A stretch of DNA of 31,961 nt from Candidatus Neomicrothrix sp. UBA825. Its GTDB lineage: Bacteria > Actinomycetota > Acidimicrobiia > Acidimicrobiales > UBA8592. A model generated the notes under the pieces. That model saw only the letters and a program-made list of their open reading frames with translations, was not told the DNA's origin and searched no databases. Below, piece by piece: positions 22,551-31,435 of this stretch; positions within the stretch are counted from its first letter, which is position 1, and each line of letters starts with the position of its first letter. The stretch spans positions 1 to 31,961 of the forward strand of contig DBHP01000061.1 of assembly GCA_002295705.1 (NCBI GenBank), in the 5' to 3' direction. A program made the translations under genes and the position numbers.

Positions 22551-23307
22551 AAAAATCTTCACAACGGTATTGGTAATCTTCGCAGTTCTTGCAATGATTT
22601 CTTTGGGTTTCTGGCAACTTGATCGTCATTCGCAGAAGTCTGATATTAACGAAAGGATAAGTGCGAGGTTAGATAACGCGCCACTTGGTCTTGTGGATAT
22701 AGACAAATTAAAGAGCTATGGAATCATTGAAATGGAAAGAGATTTTGAATATCGGAGCATCGCTGTTTCGGGTAAATATATACAAGAAGATAGCGTCCTC
22801 GTAAGGAATCGGACATATAACGGAGTCCCAGGGTTTTGGTTGTTGACTCCTTTTCAACTCTCGAACAATCAAATTGTTGTTGTCAATAGAGGTTGGATAC
22901 CGATTTCAGCTGAAAACTATATTGATTCAAACACTTCAGTACTTGATATTTCAGGAATTCTACGAAATACAGAATTAGCGAAAGGACTCCAACGTGCTGA
23001 TGCCAGTCAAGGCGTCCTTGAAAGTCTAGCCAGACCAGATCTAGCACGATACGAGAATCAATTGGGCTATGAAATATTTCCAATGTATATCCAGCTAACC
23101 GGTCAAAACCCACAACAAGCTGATGGCTTCCCTAAAGTGCTCGACTTGCCAAAGTTTAGCGAAGGGCAACACCTGAGTTATGCAGTGCAATGGTTCATCT
23201 TTGCTAGTATCGCAGCGATAGGTTACCCGCTAGTTCTATGGAGTTATTCTAAACGCAAGGGTATGAAAAGGAGAAAAGAATCAGATATACCTGTTGACTA
23301 CCTCTAG
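22543..23307 (+). CDS. SURF1 family cytochrome oxidase assembly protein
   Basis: This 254-aa protein has the SURF1/Shy1 layout: an N-terminal membrane helix (about 4-22, with FWQLDRH just after it), a soluble extracytoplasmic domain and a C-terminal helix (about 215-235). Family motifs are GFWQLDR, FEYRSIAVSGKY, VLVRNRTYNGVPGFWLLTPF, VVVNRGWIP and HLSYAVQWFIFA. SURF1 assists haem a or subunit I maturation of aa3-type oxidases, so the organism probably respires oxygen. Its placement between dapB and dapA, with an 8-base overlap into dapB, is odd because it has no lysine-pathway role; it looks co-translated with dapB. Confidence 0.92.
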   Translation: MSKKIFTTVLVIFAVLAMISLGFWQLDRHSQKSDINERISARLDNAPLGLVDIDKLKSYGIIEMERDFEYRSIAVSGKYIQEDSVLVRNRTYNGVPGFWLLTPFQLSNNQIVVVNRGWIPISAENYIDSNTSVLDISGILRNTELAKGLQRADASQGVLESLARPDLARYENQLGYEIFPMYIQLTGQNPQQADGFPKVLDLPKFSEGQHLSYAVQWFIFASIAAIGYPLVLWSYSKRKGMKRRKESDIPVDYL

Positions 23308-23364
23308 AAATGAAGAGGGAAAGCATATACGCTGCTAGCCTCAGGTGAAGGAGAAAGGATTGAT

Positions 23365-24267
23365 ATGTCCAGATTTGGAAAAGTGCTGACAGCAATGGTT
23401 ACCCCCTTCACTAGTACCGGCGACCTTGACCTTGACGAAGCCGAACGCCTTGCACAATGGCTTATTCAAAATGGTAATGATGGACTTGTTGTCGCAGGTA
23501 CAACTGGGGAATCTCCAACGCTTACGCACGACGAACAAATTGCGCTAATTGAAGCAGTCTCAAATGCGGTTGATGCTCCAGTAATAGCAGGAACAGGCAG
23601 CAACGATACTAAAGCAGCCATTGAGCTTACCCAGCGAGCTCAGACAGTAGGGGCATCGGGCATCCTTAGTGTTACTCCCTACTACAACCGACCCTCACAG
23701 GAGGGCTTACTTCAGCATTTCACGAGAATCGCAAAATGCACGGACCTTCCAGTGATGTTATACGACATTCCTATTCGCAGCGGAAGAAAAATAGAAACTG
23801 AAACAATCCTTGAACTAGCTCATAATCTCAAGAATGTCATAGCGCTCAAAGATGCAGCCGGAGACCCATCCGAAACAGCCTCCCTGCTTTCTCAATCACC
23901 TGACGGATTTGAGATTTACTCAGGCGACGACTCACTAAACTTAGCACTCCTTGCAATTGGAGCTTCAGGAGTAGTCGGAGTTGCAACGCATTGGACAGGG
24001 GCCGAACACCAGAATCTAGTGCATGCAATTATGAACGGAGACTATGAAACAGCAAAGAAAATCAATCAATCTCTTCAAGATTCTTTTGTTTTTGAATCGA
24101 CTCTTGATGCACCCAACCCTATCCCCACGAAAGTAATGATGAATCTCCTCGGATTCAACGTTGGGCACGGGAGAGCACCCATGGATACAGTTCCTGAAGG
24201 CCTTGTGGAAAGAGCCCAAAGTATCGTTTCAGCTACAATTGTCGGAGCCCAAATGGGTTTCTCGTAA
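23365..24267 (+). CDS. dapA: 4-hydroxy-tetrahydrodipicolinate synthase
   Basis: This 300-aa TIM-barrel aldolase condenses pyruvate with aspartate semialdehyde, the first step specific to lysine and diaminopimelate. Motifs are GTTGESPTL (Thr pair of the proton relay), VTPYYNRPSQEGL, YDIPIRSGRKI (catalytic Tyr and substrate-binding Arg) and the Schiff-base Lys in VIALKDAAGD. Shine-Dalgarno GAAGGAGAAAGG precedes the ATG. The gene lies 58 bases after SURF1 and 10 bases before the RNase J gene; dapA next to RNase J is a frequent actinobacterial order. Confidence 0.96.
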   Translation: MSRFGKVLTAMVTPFTSTGDLDLDEAERLAQWLIQNGNDGLVVAGTTGESPTLTHDEQIALIEAVSNAVDAPVIAGTGSNDTKAAIELTQRAQTVGASGILSVTPYYNRPSQEGLLQHFTRIAKCTDLPVMLYDIPIRSGRKIETETILELAHNLKNVIALKDAAGDPSETASLLSQSPDGFEIYSGDDSLNLALLAIGASGVVGVATHWTGAEHQNLVHAIMNGDYETAKKINQSLQDSFVFESTLDAPNPIPTKVMMNLLGFNVGHGRAPMDTVPEGLVERAQSIVSATIVGAQMGFS

Positions 24268-24277
24268 AAGTACTAAA

Positions 24278-25948
24278 ATGAACGACACAGTCTTAATTAC
24301 TTTTTTAGGCGGACTTGGTGATATCGGCAGAAACTGCGCTGCTATTGAATCCAAGAATCAGATCCTGTTGCTAGATTGCGGGCAGCTTTTCCCAGACGAG
24401 ATGATGCCAGGAGCGCAATCAGTGCTTCCAGACTTTAGTTATCTCAAGGAGCGTAGCGAGAAAATTATAGGATGTATAGCTACGCATGGACACGAAGATC
24501 ATATCGGAGCGCTTCGGTACGCACTAGATATATGCGAATTTCCTATTTACGGATCTGAATTTACACTGGGAATGATTCGGCACCGACTGGCCGAAGCAAA
24601 CGTGCTTGATAAGACTGACTTAGTTAAGGTTGATGATGGCGAAATAGTCAGCATTGGTGATTTTCAATGTGAGTTCTTGCCGGTAACCCATTCGACCCCC
24701 AAAGGCTTAATTTCAGCAATTCGTACACCTCAAGGCCTCATCTTGCATTCAAGTGACTTCAAGTTAGACAATACCCCTGTGGATGGAAGAATCACAGACC
24801 TTGACCGCATTACCGCTTTGTCTAAAGACCCAGGAATTCGACTCCTACTATGCGATTCGACCAATGCAGAGCTGAGGGGATCCAGCATCTCCGAATCTGA
24901 AGTAGGCGATGGGTTGGAAGAAATATTCAAGAAATTTCAGCAGGAACGAATAATCGCAACATGCTTTTCAAGCCACATCCATCGAATCCAGCAAATTATT
25001 GATATTTCAAGAGAACAGGGGAGAAAAGTAGCCACTCTGGGATTCTCAATGGAAAGAAACATTTCTCTTGCACGAAGCCTAGGCGTGCTTTCAGTGGCAG
25101 AAGATGATTTAGTGGAAATCTCTGAGATTGAAACCTACCCTAAGAATCAAATTTGCGTGATCAGTACAGGATCGCAAGGGGAACCAAGATCATCCTTAAA
25201 TTTATCAGCTCAAAATTCTGGAAAGTGGCTACGTATTGACGAAAATGACGTAATCATTTTCTCTTCAAGAACCATTCCAGGGAACGAGAAGCGAGTAGAT
25301 CGTCTAATAAATAATCTCATTAGCCTAGGAGCCTCAGTAGTGAATGATGAGAATCTGAATACGCACACATCTGGGCATGGGCAGCGAGAGGAGCTCAGTG
25401 AACTCCATCAGGCCGCCAAACCAGAATGGTTTGTTCCTGTGCATGGCGAATTACGCCACTTAGTGGCCCACAGGGAACTTGCAATAGAGATTGGGACTAG
25501 TTCAGAGAACGCACTACTAGCCACCGATGGGGATCAAATCGTCATGGAAGATTCAGGACTAACTCTGAACAAAGATAAATGCCAAGGACATTATATTTTT
25601 TCACAAGGATCTATCGTTGAAACTCGACACGACCTATTCAAAGACCGCAACATTCTAGGGAAAGAAGGTTGTGTTATAGCAAGAGTCTCAATAAGCGAAA
25701 AGGATAAAACATTAATAGGGGCTCCATCGGTTATTAGTAAAGGCTGGCTTAATCCAGATATATCAGGGCTCCACGAGCAAGAAATTGAAGATCAACTATC
25801 CTTTGAGCTGAATTTATTTCTTCAAAGTAGGAAAGAGCTCACTCAAGAAGTTTTGGAACAAAAAGTTAGGCGAGTCACAGGAACAATCGTTAACGATTCC
25901 ACAAAACGGCGACCAATGATTATCCCTATGGTTGATATTTTGTCCTAA
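24278..25948 (+). CDS. rnj: Ribonuclease J
   Basis: This 556-aa metallo-beta-lactamase/beta-CASP ribonuclease combines endonuclease and 5'-3' exonuclease activity. The metal motif H70-G-H-E-D-H75 is intact, followed by VTHSTP and SSDFKLD. The beta-CASP part includes STGSQGEP, SSRTIPGNE, HTSGHGQREEL and VPVHGELRHL. A C-terminal domain of about 100 residues completes the usual length. The ATG at 24278, 10 bases after dapA, is chosen. A longer frame from 24161 would run 39 residues inside dapA without any conserved feature. The Shine-Dalgarno is poor (AAAAG). With pnp it probably forms the main mRNA decay machinery. Confidence 0.95.
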   Translation: MNDTVLITFLGGLGDIGRNCAAIESKNQILLLDCGQLFPDEMMPGAQSVLPDFSYLKERSEKIIGCIATHGHEDHIGALRYALDICEFPIYGSEFTLGMIRHRLAEANVLDKTDLVKVDDGEIVSIGDFQCEFLPVTHSTPKGLISAIRTPQGLILHSSDFKLDNTPVDGRITDLDRITALSKDPGIRLLLCDSTNAELRGSSISESEVGDGLEEIFKKFQQERIIATCFSSHIHRIQQIIDISREQGRKVATLGFSMERNISLARSLGVLSVAEDDLVEISEIETYPKNQICVISTGSQGEPRSSLNLSAQNSGKWLRIDENDVIIFSSRTIPGNEKRVDRLINNLISLGASVVNDENLNTHTSGHGQREELSELHQAAKPEWFVPVHGELRHLVAHRELAIEIGTSSENALLATDGDQIVMEDSGLTLNKDKCQGHYIFSQGSIVETRHDLFKDRNILGKEGCVIARVSISEKDKTLIGAPSVISKGWLNPDISGLHEQEIEDQLSFELNLFLQSRKELTQEVLEQKVRRVTGTIVNDSTKRRPMIIPMVDILS

Positions 25949-25975
25949 CTTAACTCTTCTCTCAAGTTGAGGTTT
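25949..25975 (+). terminator. Weak hairpin after the RNase J gene
   Basis: CTTAACT (25949-25955) can pair with AGTTGAG (25965-25971), seven pairs with one G-U and a 9-base loop, followed only by GTTTC. It is a poor intrinsic terminator at best. The 80-base gap to ftsK may still separate two transcripts. Confidence 0.22.
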
Positions 25976-26028
25976 CAATGCGCGCTATGACTAAATTCCG
26001 AGCACTTTAGTGTTACCGTTGGCGTATT

Positions 26029-28572
26029 GTGGCTAAATCAAAAAAGCAGGAAAAAGCACAGGAAAAGGGCCAAAAACTCGACAAGGTAAAATCGAAAAGG
26101 TCAACTAATTCTGATAGCGGTATTACCTCCAGCAACTCGAAGCAAGAAAGCAAGCAAAAGAAATCTGCAGTAAGTGCTCTCAATGGATCGCTGAAATCAG
26201 CTTTTGGTGGGCACAAATCAGACTTAATCAGCCTTGGACTAATAGTAATCGGGATCGTGGCTGCTTTAGGCCTATATTTCGGTACCGCAGGTGTGGTCGG
26301 TCAGGCAATTGGCCCTTGGCTTTTTCGTGCATTATTTGGGTACATAGGTTTCATTGCCCCTGCCGCTCTTGTATTCGGGGGGCTCTACCTGATTTTTGAA
26401 TCTCCATCTACTAATTCTGAAGATCATCAGGGTGATCAAACTCCAAGAACAGCTTCAATCCTGATAGGGACTTTACTAATTTTCATAACAATATGCGGTA
26501 TCAGTCACTTAAATACAAACGCCAATTCATATAATCTCTCGGACCTTAGCGAATTAAAGAACGGTGGTGGGATCCTAGGATATCTAGCTGGAGCTCCACT
26601 ACGAGCAGCCTTTGAACAGGTAGCTGCAGTGTTTATCCTCCTTGCGGTCGGTTTTGTAGGGATCATCCTAGTGACGGGGATGACATTCAAAGAAGCTCTC
26701 TCACGCTTATGGCTCTTAATTAAAACTATCTCCACAAAAGTGGCTAATTCAGTGAGACTTGCTATGGGTGAAACTAAAGACGAAATAGCTCAAAGAACCG
26801 GAACGCCAGATAATCCGGTAATCCAAATTGACGGCGAAGCGCGCCTCTTGAACGAAACTAAAAGAAATGGTCGTTCAGAAAAAGAAAACTCCAAAGAAAA
26901 CCCAACAGCTGACTCTAAGGAAGATGAGAATTTGGCTGAGCAGAAAGAAAAAGATGATTCACGCAAAAGAAAAGAAACAGCTCGGGACTCAATCACTTCC
27001 ACCAAGCAACTTGAAATTGAACTTGGCCCAGCTGCAAAAGGTTCAATCTGGAAACTACCTTCCGAGAAAATCCTCGCTCGTTCAACTTCCCAAGATATCA
27101 ATGAAAACCTTGTTGAGGAGAGAGGGCGGGTACTCGAAAGGGCTCTTGCAGCACACGGCGTAGAAACCAGGCTCGTTGGCATGGTAGTTGGTCCTACTGT
27201 TACAAGGTATGAATTGGAACTCGGAGAAGGCGTGAAAGTTTCACGCGTTACATCATTGAATAAAGATATTGCATATGCCATGGCGTCTGCAGATGTGCGC
27301 ATCCTAGCGCCGATACCTGGAAGGCAGGCGATAGGAATAGAAGTGCCCAATAATGAACGGCAGGTTGTCGCTCTTGGAGATGTTCTGAGCTCTGTTGAGG
27401 CTAAAAGAGCAACTCATCCGCTAGACGTTTCTGTGGGAAGAGATATAAACGGCAAATCTATCATTATGAACTTATCGAAAATGCCCCACATTTTAATAGC
27501 CGGCGCAACAGGAGCTGGAAAGAGCTCATGTATCAATAGCATTGTTACCTCGGCGTTAATGCGCTCGACTCCAGAAAATTTACGGATGATACTCATTGAT
27601 CCTAAAAGAGTGGAAATGTCACAATACGAACGCGTTCCCCATTTACTCACTCAACCGGTGGTAGATCCGAAGAAAGCGGCAAATGCCCTCCAATGGACTT
27701 GTAGAGAAATGGATAGACGTTATGAACTGCTCGCCGAAGTTAAATTCAGAGACATAGCCGGATATAACGCCGCTTACGACAAAGGCTCAATTCAAGCCCC
27801 TCCCAGCGCCATTAATCCTGACGGAAGTCCCAAAACCTACAGTCGATTACCCTTCATTCTTGTCGTAATAGATGAGCTGTCAGATTTAATGATGGTAGCT
27901 CCTAGAGACGTAGAGGATTCCATTTGTAGGATTGCACAAAAAGCAAGAGCAGTCGGAATCCATTTGGTTGTTGCTACCCAGCGTCCATCAACAAATGTCA
28001 TAACCGGGGTGATTAAAGCAAACATACCTGCGCGTATCGCTTTCGCAGTCTCAAGCTTGACAGATAGTCGAGTTATTCTCGATCAAGGTGGAGCGGAAAG
28101 ATTAGTAGGGCAGGGAGACATGTTGTTATTGGACCCTAAATCATCCAGTCCTCACAGGATACAAGGTGCGTGGGTTAGCGAAGATGAGATAAGGCGTGTC
28201 GTAGGGGTATGGAAAAGACAATCAGCGCAATTAAAGGATGAAGCAGCGATAGATGGAATTAGCACCGAACCCACAATTACTGATGCGCCTTCAAATGCTT
28301 CAGCAGACCTGATTCCTGGAGGAACCTCAGGAGACTCAGACGACGACGAACTATTGCTCAAAGCAATAGAATTAGTCGTTGAATCACAACTGGGGTCAAC
28401 CTCTATGTTGCAGAGAAAGCTTCGAGTAGGATTTGCTCGCGCAGGTAGAATCATGGATTTACTAGAAGATCGAGGCATAGTCGGCCCAAGTGAGGGATCA
28501 AAGCCCAGAGAGGTGCTAATCACCGCAGATGAATTGAATCAACCCAATGAACCCGACGAAAGCCCCTTTTAA
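26029..28572 (+). CDS. ftsK: DNA translocase FtsK
   Basis: This 847-aa septal DNA pump clears chromosome ends and activates Xer recombination at dif. The basic N-terminal 60 residues lead to about four membrane helices between 65 and 230. A charged, low-complexity linker (about 245-325) follows. The motor has Walker A GATGAGKS (492-499) and Walker B VVIDE (612-616), preceded by a segment typical of the alpha domain (RVLERALAAHGVETRLVGMVVGPTVTRYEL). A winged-helix gamma domain at the end (about 770-840, with MLQRKLRVGFARAGRIMDLLEDRGIVGP) should read KOPS and contact XerD. The start is GTG. The linker is short compared with E. coli FtsK. Confidence 0.95.
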   Translation: MAKSKKQEKAQEKGQKLDKVKSKRSTNSDSGITSSNSKQESKQKKSAVSALNGSLKSAFGGHKSDLISLGLIVIGIVAALGLYFGTAGVVGQAIGPWLFRALFGYIGFIAPAALVFGGLYLIFESPSTNSEDHQGDQTPRTASILIGTLLIFITICGISHLNTNANSYNLSDLSELKNGGGILGYLAGAPLRAAFEQVAAVFILLAVGFVGIILVTGMTFKEALSRLWLLIKTISTKVANSVRLAMGETKDEIAQRTGTPDNPVIQIDGEARLLNETKRNGRSEKENSKENPTADSKEDENLAEQKEKDDSRKRKETARDSITSTKQLEIELGPAAKGSIWKLPSEKILARSTSQDINENLVEERGRVLERALAAHGVETRLVGMVVGPTVTRYELELGEGVKVSRVTSLNKDIAYAMASADVRILAPIPGRQAIGIEVPNNERQVVALGDVLSSVEAKRATHPLDVSVGRDINGKSIIMNLSKMPHILIAGATGAGKSSCINSIVTSALMRSTPENLRMILIDPKRVEMSQYERVPHLLTQPVVDPKKAANALQWTCREMDRRYELLAEVKFRDIAGYNAAYDKGSIQAPPSAINPDGSPKTYSRLPFILVVIDELSDLMMVAPRDVEDSICRIAQKARAVGIHLVVATQRPSTNVITGVIKANIPARIAFAVSSLTDSRVILDQGGAERLVGQGDMLLLDPKSSSPHRIQGAWVSEDEIRRVVGVWKRQSAQLKDEAAIDGISTEPTITDAPSNASADLIPGGTSGDSDDDELLLKAIELVVESQLGSTSMLQRKLRVGFARAGRIMDLLEDRGIVGPSEGSKPREVLITADELNQPNEPDESPF

Positions 28573-28584
28573 AGCTAGGCCTAA

Positions 28585-29544
28585 ATGCTCATTGACCTCG
28601 CATTTGTGATCGTAGGAATAGTAGTACTTGTTAAATCTGCTGATTTCTTAGTTGAATCCTCAAGTGATTTAGCAACCAAGTTAGGTATATCTGCTGTCGT
28701 GGTTGGGGCGATCATTGTAGGTTTTGGAACGAGCATGCCAGAAATGGCAGTTTCAACAACCGCTGCTGTGAGAGGAGACATTGACCTGGGTATAGGGAAT
28801 GTTGTCGGATCAATCATCGCTAATTTAACATTGGTTATCGGGGCCACAACATTCGCAGCAAAGATCCCACTACCTAGATATTTCCTCCGATTCCACATCC
28901 CGCTATCAATGAACGCTGTCTTCTGGTTCTTTGTCTTTGCGCAGAATGGTTTTAGGCGCTACGAGGGTTTTATCCTTCTAGGAATGCTTCCCATATCTTT
29001 ATGGTTGATATTAAGAGACGCAAGGAAGGAGCGAAGCAATAACACTGATCCAAGCCAAGAACTCCTAACCCAAAGTCAAGGAACTAAAACACAAGGACAG
29101 ATTCTAGATGGCAGTATTATCTTGGCCTCGTTGGTTGGGGTAATTGGCTCATCTTATTACATAACCGAGGGAGCTGTAGGCTTAGCAGAAGAATGGGGAG
29201 TAGGAAGTGGCTTTGTCGGAGCTAGTCTCGTGGCTATTGGAACGTCTCTTCCGGAGTTGGTTGCGTCAATTGTTGCTCTGCGTAAAGGAAAGTCGGAAAT
29301 AATAATAGGTACAATTTTGGGGTCAAATGTTTTCAATGGAGTAGCAATTGGCGCAGCGATAGGGATATTCGGGCCCGGCGAAATGAATGATACGAAAATA
29401 ATTGGATGGTTATCCGCATTGTTAATTTTACTCGCAGCAGTAACCTGGAGCTATAAATCATTTAGTCAAAAGCCAATGGGAAAGCTTGCTGGATTTGGAT
29501 TATTATCCATCTACCTCTTCTGGCTAGTTTTCGTAGGTATTTGA
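28585..29544 (+). CDS. CaCA family sodium/calcium-type cation exchanger
   Basis: This 319-aa integral membrane protein has about ten helices in two inverted halves joined by a polar loop (about 145-170). Alpha repeat 1 has GFGTSMPEMAVS (46-57) and GNVVGSIIAN (71-80). Alpha repeat 2 has AIGTSLPELVAS and GTILGSNVFN. The paired Thr-Ser and Glu residues that bind the ion are present in both. Repeat 1 has Ile77 where the usual GSN motif has Asn, though Ser76 and Asn80 are kept. It is close to the YrbG branch, whose substrate (Ca2+, Na+ or another cation) cannot be inferred. It starts 12 bases after ftsK. Confidence 0.9.
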   Translation: MLIDLAFVIVGIVVLVKSADFLVESSSDLATKLGISAVVVGAIIVGFGTSMPEMAVSTTAAVRGDIDLGIGNVVGSIIANLTLVIGATTFAAKIPLPRYFLRFHIPLSMNAVFWFFVFAQNGFRRYEGFILLGMLPISLWLILRDARKERSNNTDPSQELLTQSQGTKTQGQILDGSIILASLVGVIGSSYYITEGAVGLAEEWGVGSGFVGASLVAIGTSLPELVASIVALRKGKSEIIIGTILGSNVFNGVAIGAAIGIFGPGEMNDTKIIGWLSALLILLAAVTWSYKSFSQKPMGKLAGFGLLSIYLFWLVFVGI

Positions 29545-29594
29545 AACCGATGCCTTCCAATCCTTTTTAGGGATCTGGTGGATACCATCAACCT

Positions 29595-30827
29595 ATGAGT
29601 GAAAGCTATTGGATAGAAACTTTAGGATGCCCCAAAAATGAGGTTGATAGCGAAAAGCTCGAAGGAACCTTATTAAACGGTGGGATGACTTTGGCTGACT
29701 CGCCTGAGTTAGCTGACCTTGTTGTCGTAAACACCTGCGCGTTTATAGAAGACGCACGTAAAGAAAGTGTTGATACGATCTACCAACTTAATAGCGTTCG
29801 TAACCCCGACTCTGAACTGGTTGTAACAGGTTGTTTAGCAGAGCGCTATGGTTCTTCCTTAGAAGAGGCACTTGGAAATGACGTAAACTCCGTAGCAGGA
29901 TTCGGAGTTCCAGTTACTCTAACGAAAAAGCAAAACACCTCAGAATTTGACCTACTCAACCTTCCTCGTCCGGCCTCAAATAGGCCTTGGGGGTATGTCA
30001 AAGTGGCTGAAGGGTGTGACAGAATTTGTGGATTTTGTTCTATTCCCTCTTTTAGGGGCCCGCAGCGGTCACGATCAGTGAGTGCCATACTCGCAGAGAT
30101 CGAGAGTATGGATTTGTCCGAAGTTGTTCTTATCGCTCAGGATCTAGCATCTTACGGGAGAGACCTTAACGAAACAGCGAACATGCAGGAACTATATGAA
30201 CAAGTAAGTAAGGTTGTGAAGTGGGTTCGACTGCTTTACCTATATCCTTCAAGTTTAAACGAAGGTTTAATAGAGACAATAGGCTCAAGCCCTGTCCCAT
30301 ATTTCGATCTTAGTCTCCAGCACGTATCCCAACCCCTTCTAAGAAAAATGAGGCGATGGGGCAATTATCAAAAATTCACAGAAACCATTAATCGCATTCG
30401 GTCACTCAATGATAAGGCCGTCTTTCGCACGAATTTTATTATCGGCTATCCGGGAGAAACCGAGAGCGACCATGACGCCTTATTGAGATTTGTTGAAGAG
30501 AATAGAATTGACTGGTGTGGATTTTTTGCTTTTTCGCGCGAGGAAGGGACATATGCTTATTCGTTAGAGGATCAGGTTGATAAAGCATTGATGAGTGAGC
30601 GTTTGCTAGAACTATCTGAGTTACAGGACTCGATTGTTTCAGCCAAACGAGATGAAATTATTGGAGAGGGCGTAGACATATTGGTAGATGAGGTTGGAAT
30701 CGCTCGAAGTTATAGGGAGGCGCCTGAAATTGATGGAATCATTAAGGTCTCAAGTCACCTTCCTGTAGGAGAGTTTGCTAGTGTAAAAATCGTAGAAGCC
30801 ATTGGTACTGATGTGGTTGCGATTTAA
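29595..30827 (+). CDS. rimO: Ribosomal protein S12 methylthiotransferase RimO
   Basis: This 410-aa radical-SAM enzyme adds a methylthio group to an Asp of S12. The UPF0004 domain holds Cys12 (ETLGCPKNEVDSEKLEG), Cys48 (VVNTCAF) and Cys80 (VTGCLAERY) for the auxiliary cluster. The radical-SAM cluster is C141-x3-C145-x2-C148 in AEGCDRICGFCSIP. A C-terminal TRAM-like domain ends the protein. The GCPKNEVDSE motif separates RimO from the tRNA-modifying MiaB, whose equivalent is usually GCQMN. It lies 50 bases after the exchanger gene. The start lacks a clear Shine-Dalgarno. Confidence 0.93.
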   Translation: MSESYWIETLGCPKNEVDSEKLEGTLLNGGMTLADSPELADLVVVNTCAFIEDARKESVDTIYQLNSVRNPDSELVVTGCLAERYGSSLEEALGNDVNSVAGFGVPVTLTKKQNTSEFDLLNLPRPASNRPWGYVKVAEGCDRICGFCSIPSFRGPQRSRSVSAILAEIESMDLSEVVLIAQDLASYGRDLNETANMQELYEQVSKVVKWVRLLYLYPSSLNEGLIETIGSSPVPYFDLSLQHVSQPLLRKMRRWGNYQKFTETINRIRSLNDKAVFRTNFIIGYPGETESDHDALLRFVEENRIDWCGFFAFSREEGTYAYSLEDQVDKALMSERLLELSELQDSIVSAKRDEIIGEGVDILVDEVGIARSYREAPEIDGIIKVSSHLPVGEFASVKIVEAIGTDVVAI

Positions 30828-30874
30828 TCTGAGATGATTTGACGAGTTTTGCAGTTCCCCCAAAGGAAATCTGA

Positions 30875-31435
30875 ATGCATAATTTAACACCTGCAAATTT
30901 AATAACAATAACTCGGATACTAGTATCTCCAATTCTATTCATTGTTATTCTCTCTGCAGAAGGTGAAAACGGGGCATCGTGGACTGCGTTTATTTTTGGA
31001 TTCGTCTTAGGCATAAGCGATGCTTTTGACGGAGTGCTTGCCAGAGCTACTGACAGCGAAACTAAATTAGGGGCTTTTCTAGATCCTCTTGCTGACAAAG
31101 TAGTAGTTCTAGGGTGCATGTTCTCCTTATTGGCAATTGGACGTTTCCAGTACTTACCCGTTTTGATCATTGCAGCACGAGAAATCGGCATCTCAACGTT
31201 TCGAGTTATGAAAGCACGCCAAAAGGTTATTATCCCTGCTTCTAAGCTTGCTAAATGGAAAACATTTGCACAAGGGTCAGCACTACTACTTGCAGTGCTT
31301 CCACCCTTAAAGGACAACGATTGGCTTGTGACTACCATTCTGTGGTTCGCTGTCCTGATGACTGTGGTGACAGGTTGGCAGTACGTGCGCAACAGCAGTT
31401 TGGTGACAGCAGCATCGAAAGAAGGTCAAATCTAA
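30875..31435 (+). CDS. pgsA: CDP-diacylglycerol-glycerol-3-phosphate 3-phosphatidyltransferase
   Basis: This 186-aa membrane enzyme makes phosphatidylglycerol phosphate from CDP-diacylglycerol, the product of CdsA at 6881. It has the full CDP-alcohol phosphotransferase signature, D49-x2-D52-G53-x3-R57-x8-G66-x3-D70-x3-D74. The N-terminal NLITITRILVSPILF is typical of PgsA. Five to six membrane helices are expected. The ATG is preceded by AAAGGAAA. Its stop shares one base with the start of cinA; pgsA-cinA is a common actinobacterial and firmicute pairing. Another CDP-alcohol acceptor cannot be excluded from sequence alone. Confidence 0.9.
   Translation: MHNLTPANLITITRILVSPILFIVILSAEGENGASWTAFIFGFVLGISDAFDGVLARATDSETKLGAFLDPLADKVVVLGCMFSLLAIGRFQYLPVLIIAAREIGISTFRVMKARQKVIIPASKLAKWKTFAQGSALLLAVLPPLKDNDWLVTTILWFAVLMTVVTGWQYVRNSSLVTAASKEGQI

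Noticed and set aside
24161..24277. 39-residue N-terminal extension of RNase J
   Set aside because: It overlaps the end of dapA, and the family begins at the MNDTVLITFLGG region.
30778..31392. 204-codon minus-strand frame opposite pgsA
   Set aside because: It is antisense to a gene with a complete CDP-alcohol phosphotransferase signature, and it has no motif of its own.
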